NCBI GenBank assembly: GCA_029783825.1
Contig: JAREIK010001718.1
Location: 1,503,898 to 1,567,897, forward strand
Source: Sapria himalayana
Lineage: Eukaryota > Streptophyta > Magnoliopsida > Malpighiales > Rafflesiaceae
DNA: 64,000 bases
Reading direction: 5' to 3'
A program made the position numbers and the translations under genes. Shown here piece by piece: positions 37,431-45,007 of this stretch; position 1 is the stretch's first letter; the number at the start of each line of letters is the position of its first letter. The notes under the pieces were generated by a model. That model was not told the DNA's origin. It made no database searches and was given only the letters and a program-made list of their open reading frames with translations.

Positions 37431-38772
37431 ATGGCGGATGCCAAAGCTTTCTCTTGGAAGAAAGTTTCTCAATCGACAAAGGAGTCATTTTAATGACTTT
37501 CAGGTAAAAATAACAAAACAAAAGAATTGAAAAATAATTATCTAATTACTTACCTTTTATTTTTGTTATTATTCAAGCAGTAAATAATTATGTTCTTGTT
37601 GTTAATATAAATTCTTTTGTCATTTTTTTTATAGAATCAGTGCACATGACCACCCAAAATTGATGGAAAAATAAAGTCATTATGGGAGATCAAAGCTACT
37701 CAACGGTATTCTGATTTTATTCATAAATTAAAAAAAATTAAAGAAATGCCTGATTTTATATCTGAGGAAGACTGGCATGAGTGGTTTAATTATTGGGAGG
37801 AGCTAGATGTGAAGAAAAAAATCAGATATTACCAGCAAAAATCGAGGAAGTGAGGTTGCTGGGCTATGTACAGGAATCTGTCGACACACTGGAGGTTCAA
37901 AGTTGAACATCGAACACGCTCGAGATTTGGTACAAATTTAAAATTCTAAACATATCTATATTTTGTGGTTTTCCTAATAGTCCAATAAATATAATCTCTG
38001 CATGGTTTTAATAATTTTGTTAAATTTTTTTATCATTTGTTTTTTTATGAATTAATAAAAATATATTCTAGGCTGGAAAATTGGGTCGAGATCCAAATTT
38101 CTATGAGATTTTCAGGAAGATACATGTGAAGAAAGTCGATGGTCAGTATGTTGACAACAAGTCTCAGATGATTGCAGTAAGAAATTGTTATATTAATTAG
38201 ACTTTATAAAACTACAGTACATTATGAAAATTATTTTGAATGCAAAATATTTATTTTATTTTTTGTAATCTAGAATAGTATTTATCTCCATTTTATCTCA
38301 GGATCTAATGGAGGAACGTGTGATAGCCGTTCATCAACAAGTCGAGGGTTCTATGAATCTTCAACCAATTGACTATGGTCCAATTTATTTGGAGACAATT
38401 GGAGGTCGAAAGAAGCAGCGAGTGTACGGAATCTGCTCTAAGGGGAGTGACATTTTATTGTAGTAGTCGTGCTTCTAATTCATCTGTCTCAGCAATGGTG
38501 GATGAGGCGGTCGAATAACAAGCACAGGAAACAAATGAACACATTGTAGATATGGACCGAACTGAAAAAGAAGGATGAGCTTGTAACTAATTTGATGGAA
38601 GAAATGCTAGAAATTAAAGAAATTAAAAACTCAATGCAACAATAGATGTTCTATATGGAGTCACAGTTAGCGGCATTGGCGCATCATATAGCATTCCGAG
38701 ATCCAACTGGGAATCCTCGCAAGAAAGGCTAGCATTCCGAGATCCAACTGGGAATCCTCGCAAGAAAGGCTA
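37431..38772 (+). pseudogene. TNPA-like second CACTA gene with preserved introns (CACTA-1)
   Basis: This resembles the plant Ptta/En/Spm (transposase_24) family. Exon 1 at about 37,431-37,503 has FSWKKVSQSTKESF. Exon 2, at about 37,635-37,929, has RYSDFIHKLKKIKEMPDF, then EEDWHEWFNYW and, after a frameshift, RHTGGSKLNIEHARDL. Exon 3 at 38,072-38,176 has GRDPNFYEIFRKIHVKK and DGQYVDNKSQMIA. Exon 4 from 38,302 has EERVIAVHQQVEGSM and GGRKKQRVYGICSKG, then a frameshift to a coiled, Glu/Lys-rich tail (EMLEIKEIKNSMQQ, MESQLAALAHH). Introns 37,504-37,634, 37,930-38,071 and 38,177-38,301 all have GT...AG ends, and the last two are in phase 0. In En/Spm the partner protein binds the subterminal repeats; that role is inferred. 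At least three lesions make it a pseudogene. Confidence 0.85.
38691..38772. repeat. Perfect 41-bp tandem duplication
   Basis: A 41-bp unit beginning GCATTCCGAGATCC is repeated exactly at 38,691-38,731 and 38,732-38,772, with a 7-base partial third copy. It sits at the end of the TNPA-like tail and covers the codons for AFRDPTGNPRKKG and the following stop. Confidence 0.95.
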
Positions 38773-39290
38773 GCATTCCCTACAAATTATGAGGATGATT
38801 AAGTATGAGAATTATTTATGAACTGTTATTTATTTTTGTCTATGTGTAGTATATAATTATGATATTTTGTTGCAAGTATCAATTTTTTTTTATTCTGGTT
38901 TTGTTCTTTGCTTTTCTGATTAACCAAATTATGAATATTTGTAGGACACATTATGTGAGAGAAAAAAAAAATTCTGATTCAAAGCATTCAGACGTTTCCA
39001 CGGTCCTTCCAATACATGAGTCCCATATTTACCGATTTCAACTTTATCAAAAAGAGGGTTAGCTTATCTTATCTTTATTTTTCTAAAACATTTTATTTTT
39101 GCACTCTCTTTATCTCTAAACATAATTGCTGGACATCTATTGGATTTTTGGTGAAGCTGTATGAGAATAAACTTTAATTTGTGTTTGTTCATGTCTATAA
39201 TATTTCTTTTTATATATCTGTGAATATGTTTTTGTGTCTCTTAATTTTTTGGTTAGAGTTTTAGCCTATTATATGTATGTAAAAGCATAT

Positions 39291-39650
39291 AACCAGTAGC
39301 GACAGCAGCAGTAGAGATGGTAGCGATGGTTGTCGTGGCAGAGGAAGAGGGAGCGGCGGCGGCGACAGCAGGGGTTGAGGCGACATCAGTGGCAGCTGCG
39401 GTAGAAGCGGCAGAAGTAGCAGAAGAGGTAGTAGCCGCAAAAGCGGCAGGTGCAGCATCAGCGGCAGCAACAAGAGCTATAGCAAGCGGCAGCAGCAGCA
39501 GCGGCGGCGGTGGCAGCGGCGGCAGCAACAGCACTGGCAGATGCGCCATCAGCAGCAGTAGCGACAGTAGCAGCGAGAGCAGCGGCCGCAGCAGCAAGAG
39601 TGGCAGTGGTAGCGGGAGTAGCAGCAACGGCAACATATGCGGTATAAATG
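39291..39650. repeat. GC-rich GCN/GGN trinucleotide block (copy A)
   Basis: A 360-bp island of AGC, GGC, GCA and GTA triplets stands in otherwise AT-rich sequence. It leaves frames open on both strands (Ala-, Ser-, Gly- or Leu-rich), which is expected of triplet repeats and is not evidence of a protein. Confidence 0.8.
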
Positions 39651-39662
39651 AACGTATATAGT

Positions 39663-39712
39663 CAGTATATACGTACATATAATACTATAGTATTTTATGT
39701 ACATATATACTG
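39663..39712. repeat. Hairpin with 16-bp arms (copy A)
   Basis: CAGTATATACGTACAT at 39,663-39,678 pairs with ATGTACATATATACTG at 39,697-39,712 with one mismatch, around a centre containing ACTATAGT. Confidence 0.85.
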
Positions 39713-39762
39713 CATATATATATGTACTCTACATGTAGGCATAATACTGTAGTTTATATGTA

Positions 39763-39770
39763 CATATACT
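39763..39770. repeat. Target-site duplication of the hAT element (left copy)
   Basis: CATATACT, identical to 43,230-43,237. Confidence 0.95.
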
Positions 39771-40334
39771 TAGAGGTGTCAAACGGGCCGGCCCAGCCTA
39801 TTTTTTTAGGGCACGAACGTGCTACCGTGACGGGCCGTTTAAAAATAGCCAGGCCCGGCCTGTCCATTCAGGCCGGGGTAGAGGTAGACCAGAGACTCGA
39901 TTGGCAGAAATTTTTTTTTTTAAAAAAATTTATATATTGTAAATTGTAATGCTTAACAGCTTAAGTGTACAGTACAGTATTAAATATAAATATTTTTAAA
40001 AATCTTAAAAATAAAAATTAAATAAAAAAACAAAGTTTAAAAATTTTTTTTTATCAAATTCAAATTAGTTTAAATTTTATTATATTTATTAATTATATAT
40101 TAAAGTTATTAATTTTTAAAATAAAATTTAAATCGTAAAAAAAATAAATCAATACATTATGTTAGTAAAAAAAAAATAAAAAAAAAATTAAACAACACAA
40201 ATGAAAAATTACCAATCATCCATTTGAAACCGATGGTCCTAACAAAATAAGTATAAGTTTCAACACAACGTACAAACAAAGCGTACAAATACAATCGATA
40301 AAAAACATCGAAAACAAAAAATAGTAGATCATTA

Positions 40335-42450
40335 TTAATCGTCAATCGGCATATCATGAGAATCATCAGCCGCAACATCAAGATCAGTATCATATGGATC
40401 ATCATCATCGACAATCAACTCCTCCGCTATCGTAGTGGATGTGGATGTGACTGCAGTGTCTATCCCAGTCCAAGCTCCAGCATGATCATGGATGCTAAAT
40501 CTCGATTCCTCCTAATCCTTCAAACATGCCAAGGCCTCAACCATATCTGGACGTAATCTCGATCTCCTATCCGAAATCATGTTCATTGCAACAGAAAAAG
40601 CAAACTCCGATGCTATGCTCGACACCAAATGAGTCAGTAGATCCCGTGCCATCCTAGATAGCACGGGATAGGTGGACTCATATGATTTCCACCACTGTAA
40701 TAAATCAAGATTCTTAGTATCAGAATGTGATAGAATTGAGCAGTAATCAGTATCTAAGTACCAAGACAGATTGCTCCTATGTGATGGTCCACCCCTACGT
40801 TTCCCCCTCGCTAGCTGAATGGAATAATCGTCATCTCCAAACAAGGTATCAATGTCCGTAATCACAGTCTCACTACCACCACCACCATACCTAGTATCGT
40901 AGTATGTGAATATGTCAGTCAACTTCTCGTGAATGAACCCTTCAGGTGGCTCTTCCAGGTTCATGCACGAGGAAATGAAAGTCAGGGTGTTTTCTACCCC
41001 TTCCACCTTAGCCCTAGGGTCCATGCATGCAGCGAGGCAATAAAGAGATGGAACGGTAGACCAGTACTTCAAGTACTTGGTCTCCATCTTTGTAACCATA
41101 TGGCAAAGCATCGGGTCAGCTCGATACTTCCTAAACATACTACTAATGTTGCATATGCACCGGAGTGCAATGCAAGTGGTGGGCGTATAAACCGACGAAC
41201 ACATGTTCGTCGTGTCATAAAATATCTTCAGTAATTTCATAAATGAAATTCATGAAGCCCAGTCAGTGTCGTCAATAATAGGTTCATCACTCTTACTATT
41301 GACGTAGTCGGATATCACGTGTTCGTATCCAACACATGATTCCAACATCAGGTACGTGTAATTCCAACGATGTCTCACATCCGATTGGAATTTCTTCTTC
41401 TTAAGATTCGCAGACAAACAGAGAGTACGAAACTCTTGTTGTCTACGAGGAGTGCGAATATACTTTAGTGCATTGCGTATATTATCCAATGCGGGGGAAC
41501 ACACCTTCATACCCGCTTGAACAATCATGTTAATCACGTGACACATGCATCTGACATGAAAGATCTCTCCTAATGGTGCGTCTCTAATATTCCTAACAAA
41601 CATATTGATCGCTACTCCATTATTAGAAGCGTTATCGAATGTGACACTAAAAATTTTATTTTGAATTTTATATTCCCTAAAGATTTTCATCATATACTCA
41701 AAAATGGCCGGGCCATCATGAGGATGAAGAATCTCAGTGAATCCTAAAATTTTTTTATTGATTGTCCAGTTAGAATCTACATAGTGACTCGTGAGACATG
41801 CATAAGAAGAATCATCGTGACTTGTCCATATATCGGACGTCACGGACACCACTCCACTATATGCCATAAATTCCTTTATAATTTTTTGTTTTTCTAATTT
41901 ATATATCTTTAGTATGTCATTCCTAGATGTGGACCTAGGAATCCTATGATAGGAAGGGTGAAAATAAGTCTGCATGATGCGCACTACCCTTGGATCTTCC
42001 GAAAATCTGATCGGAAGACCCATCAATGTGATGAGCCTGGCCATGCCGTCCCTACCTAACTCGCTGGAGTATACGAAGGGAGTAAACTTTGAGACTGAAC
42101 TTGATCCAGTCTCAAAAAATGTAGTGCTAAGTTGGGTTTGCCTAGGATCTAAGGGTCCATGTTTTTTGGTGCATAATTCGGCATGCCTCTTAAGGTGTCC
42201 AGTCCCAAATGAACTCTTGCATGTTAATAGTCCCATACAATATTTGCACTGTGCCAAGTCTTGTTCCTCACCCCTAACATTTTTTTGTGTTGTGATTTTA
42301 AAATGAGCCCAAACTATAGAAGTCCTAGTTTTTTGTTTTTTTAGAACTTTGGGTTGAGACGACTAGAGAAACCAAAGTTTCAGTAGCCTCAAACCTCTGT
42401 GTAACATTTTCATTTTCCAAATTTAAATACGTGTCAAGTGTATTTGTCAT
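40335..42450 (-). pseudogene. hAT transposase with BED zinc finger, nearly complete, three lesions
   Basis: The likely start is the ATG at 42,450 (MTNTLDTYLNLENENVTQRF). A frameshift in an A-rich run at 42,328-42,342 precedes the BED finger (VWAHFKI, then CKYC and HLKRHAELC). Next come SVTSDIWTS with the first catalytic Asp, SVTFDNASNNG with the second, and the CHVINMIV motif. RHRWNYTYLMLESC is next, then TGA at 41,250-41,252, and MKLLKIFYDTTN in the same frame. The C-terminal dimerisation region has WWKSYESTYPVLSRMARDLL, SSIASEFAFS and RSRLRPDMVEAL. TAG at 40,512-40,514 stands where the family has Trp (CLKD-W). The frame then runs on through an acidic tail rich in Asp to a stop at 40,335. 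Total length, about 705 codons, is normal for hAT. All three lesions are single events, so this copy died recently. Confidence 0.92.
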
Positions 42451-42735
42451 TTTTTATGTTTTTTTTATTTTTTCCTAATTTTTTCTAGAGAGAGAAACTT
42501 TAGAGAGAGAAAGTGAAAAAAAACGTAAAATAAATTACCCGATAAAAGAAATGAGATTAGTCAGGTGCAAGGTGCATCGCAGCAAGCTCTGATGTTCAAA
42601 ACTCAATTTGAGTTTCACGAAAATACAAGCCGAAAGCAAAATCCCGAGGGCCGAGAGAAAGATGCACGGTTTATGTGAGAGAGAGAAAGTTTTGAGAGGA
42701 TATATATTTTTGAAAAACATAAATGATATCGGGAC

Positions 42736-42749
42736 GGGGGGGGGGGGGG
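42736..42749. repeat. Homopolymer G14
   Basis: Fourteen consecutive G residues lie in the 5' untranslated part of the hAT element. The length may be unreliable, as homopolymers are prone to sequencing error. Confidence 0.8.
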
Positions 42750-42870
42750 TAGAATTTATAGATTAAAGATATTAATTGTTTATAAAAAAGATATTCTTTT
42801 TTATATTTTATTGAATTTTTAATATATATTTACGGGGCAGAATCACTAGGACCGTTGGATTCTGCCCCCT

Positions 42871-42896
42871 AGCCGTTGGAGGCAAATCCAACGGCT
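42871..42896. repeat. Perfect 10-bp hairpin in the hAT subterminal region
   Basis: AGCCGTTGGA and TCCAACGGCT flank a six-base loop GGCAAA. A further CCGTTGGATT copy lies just before it at about 42,852. Confidence 0.85.
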
Positions 42897-43229
42897 GAAA
42901 ATCAATAACATTTGAATTTTTTTGCCCGTTGGGATTGGGTCGGGAGTCGGGACCGCGTGTCGGGTCCAATTAGACCAGACCTGCAGTCTTTTTTTTGGGA
43001 GGAGCCGGGTCACGCCCACGCGTGCCCGCGTGAAACCGGCAAGGGAAGAATCCATGCCGACGTGCCATGTCAGGCCCGACACGGCTCGTGCCGGGGCACG
43101 GCATGGCACGGCTCGTGCCTAACCTGGGCACGGGCACAGTTTAAAAACCTGCCGGGCCGGCCCAGGCACGGCCGAACCAGTGCGTGCCTCGTGCCGGGCC
43201 GGGCCGGGCCAGGCCGGTTGACACCTCTA

Positions 43230-43510
43230 CATATACTGCAATAATATATGTACGAGTGAAATGCTAGTATATATTTACATATTTACTACAACAATATATA
43301 TTTATCAAAACATAGTTATTGTTTATTTATTTTGATTAGATTTTGTGGTTTAAATTCCTTACAGATATGGTACCGCATTGTTTCTTATATGAAGCTTGCA
43401 TAAGTGAAGACGTATTTCAACAAACATATAGCACCATGACTCGGACAACATTTTCCCAGTGGAAAGTTGGTGATCGGAGGAGTAGTGGGAGAGAAAGCAA
43501 CATTGATGTA
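43230..43510. repeat. Internal tandem duplication of CACTA-1, copy A (right part)
   Basis: It starts with the hAT duplication CATATACT and continues through TATATGTACGAGTGAAAT and the segment ending GTGATCGGAGGAGTAG, which corresponds to 44,202-44,360 of copy B. Confidence 0.8.
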
Positions 43511-43804
43511 ATATAATTTTTATTATTATTTTTATTTAAAATATTGTATTAGAATAAGTTAATGAATGAATTTTTTTTAATTTAAAATTTTCATTTATAG
43601 TTTCTATTTTTAGTAAATTTATTTTTAAAATATTAAATTATTTAATTAAAATTTTTTTTAACTGTATTACATTCAACTGTAATTTTTGTTTGTTCATGTT
43701 TATAATAACTATTTTTATATATCTGTGAATATGTTTGTATTTCTCCAAAGTTTTTGGATAGATTTTAGCCTATTATAGGTATTTAAAAGCCTATTATCAT
43801 CAGA

Positions 43805-44075
43805 GGTAGCCGTGGAGCGGCGTTAGTAGTGGTGGTAGCAGTGGCAGTGGCAACAGAGGTGGCAGTGGCGCAAGAAGCGGCAGTAGCGGCAGCAGCAGCA
43901 GTAGTGCCGGCATCGTTGTCGGCAGGGGCGGCAGCAGCTGTAGCGGCCAGCAATCGTAGCTTCGACAGCATCGGCGCTGGAGGTGGCTGTGACAGCAGTA
44001 GTGGTATTGGCAGCGACAACACCATTGGCAGCAGTGGCAGGAATGGTAGCAGGAGTAGCAGCAACAGCACCTATT
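43805..44075. repeat. GC-rich GCN/GGN trinucleotide block (copy B)
   Basis: Counterpart of 39,291-39,650, shorter and diverged in triplet order, as expected of repeat instability. Apparent open frames on both strands are not taken as genes. Confidence 0.8.
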
Positions 44076-44099
44076 GAGATATATACGTACGTATAAAGT

Positions 44100-44149
44100 C
44101 AGTATATACGTACATTTAATACTATAGTATTTTATGTACGTATATACTG
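44100..44149. repeat. Perfect 16-bp hairpin (copy B)
   Basis: CAGTATATACGTACAT at 44,100-44,115 and ATGTACGTATATACTG at 44,134-44,149 are perfect inverse complements around an 18-base centre that contains the palindrome ACTATAGT. A further palindrome TATACGTACGTATA lies just upstream at about 44,082-44,095. Confidence 0.9.
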
Positions 44150-44390
44150 AGTATATTTGTACTCAGTTTATATGTACACTTAATACTGCCGTTTATATGT
44201 ACATATATTGTAGTAATATATGTACGAGTAAATTACAAGTATATATTTACATATATACTGCAGGAATATATATGTATCAAAACATAACTTTTTTTTTGAC
44301 TTGGACAGCTTTGTCGCAGTAAAAAAATGATGATCGAAGGAGTAGAGGGAGATAAAGCAATGTCAATGAATGGATATATTATACATTATG

Positions 44391-44618
44391 CACTGTTGAT
44401 AGATACATTGCTGAATAAAAATAAAAGTTTATTATTATTTTTTGTTTCAATTATGTAAAATATTGAATTTGAATAAGATATTAAATGATTTTATTTATTA
44501 TTTATTATAAATTATTTATAGTTTCAATTTATATTCAATAAAATTTAAAAATAATAAATTATTTAATTAAAAAATTTTAAAATTTTTTAAATTCTGTAAA
44601 TATTTTTGAAATTAAAAT
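44391..44618. other. AT-rich spacer before the 3' subterminal region
   Basis: A/T-rich sequence with no motif, inside CACTA-1. Confidence 0.4.
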
Positions 44619-45007
44619 AGCTAGGGAAAATTCCCTAGCTAAATTAGCGAGGGAAAAATCCCTAGCTATTTAGCTAGGGAAATATTAAAATTAGCTACAG
44701 ATATTCCATCGCTAATTTTCTAATGCTAGGGACTTCAGCTAGGGATTCAACCATCGCTATATTTGTTTAGAGATAGAATATTTTGTCTATCTTGCTATTT
44801 TAGCTACGAAATTTTTCATTTTTAGCAATGGTATTTTTCGTCGCTAATTTTTTTGCTAGAGAAACTTTCGTCGTAAAAATTTAGCAAGGAGCACTTTAGA
44901 AAGGGACCCGATCCATTGGTATTCGATCCCTATTTACCATTTAGCGAAGAAAATTTCCCATTTAGCTAGGGAATATTCCCTAGCTATATGAGAATTTTCT
45001 TGTAGTG
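44619..45007. repeat. CACTA-1 3' subterminal array and terminal inverted repeat
   Basis: Direct and inverted copies of TTAGCTAGGGA and CCCTAGCTAA and of AGCGAGGGA lie from 44,619, ending in the terminal repeat (inverse CACTACAAGAAAATTCT) at 44,991-45,007. The irregular spacing contrasts with the strict 50-bp period at the 5' end. Confidence 0.88.

Larger units (their letters stand above)
39180..39770. repeat. Internal tandem duplication of CACTA-1, copy A (left part)
   Basis: From TTTGTTCATGTCTATAATAT through TAGCCTATTATATG, a GC-rich (GCN)n block and an AT-rich hairpin, the order is the same as in 43,670-44,220. Copy A is split by the hAT element at 39,771-43,229 and resumes at 43,230. Confidence 0.85.
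39771..43229 (-). mobile_element. hAT transposon with Dart-like ends, 3,459 bp
   Basis: The termini are TAGAGGTGTCAAACGGGC and the inverse GGTTGACACCTCTA, flanked by a perfect 8-bp duplication CATATACT. GC-rich subterminal regions lie at 39,780-39,880 and 42,890-43,229, with GGCACGGC-type repeats shared with the MITE at 36.7 kb and the fragment at 9.4 kb. A single transposase gene occupies the minus strand. From memory, the ends resemble those of the rice Dart family (TAGAGGTGGCCAAACGGGC). The element inserted into copy A of a duplicated CACTA-1 segment; copy B shows the empty site near 44,202. Confidence 0.95.
43670..44390. repeat. Internal tandem duplication of CACTA-1, copy B
   Basis: It carries the same order of landmarks as copy A: TTTGTTCATGTTTATAATA, TAGCCTATTATAGG, a GCN-rich block (43,805-44,075), the hairpin at 44,100-44,149, TATGTACGAGTAAATTAC, and GATGATCGAAGGAGTAG. 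No hAT insertion is present. Confidence 0.85.
27511..45007 (+). mobile_element. CACTA-1: complete-ended En/Spm-type transposon, 17,497 bp
   Basis: The element begins CACTACAAGAAAAATTC and ends with the inverse of CACTACAAGAAAATTCT, flanked by TAT on both sides. It carries subterminal arrays of TTAGCTAGGGA and TTAGCGACGG motifs at both ends, then a TNP2-type gene (34,995-37,325) and a TNPA-like gene (37,431-38,772) in the same orientation, the standard two-gene layout of the superfamily. Without the two nested hAT insertions it would be about 13.5 kb. Both genes are broken and the second half of TNP2 is missing, so it is non-autonomous. A related copy, CACTA-2, begins at 48,828. Confidence 0.93.

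Noticed and set aside
39253..39678. Ala/Ser/Gly-rich and Leu-rich frames on both strands
   Set aside because: Triplet repeats keep several frames open on both strands at once. There is no non-repetitive domain and the duplicate at 43.8 kb does not preserve the protein sequence.
40929..41234. Plus-strand open frame of 101 codons inside the hAT element
   Set aside because: It is antisense to the conserved dimerisation half of the hAT transposase.
42830..43229. CpG-island-like promoter of a host gene
   Set aside because: The GC-rich block is the subterminal region of the hAT element, bounded by its terminal repeat and target duplication. Similar blocks occur at 9.3 and 36.8 kb.
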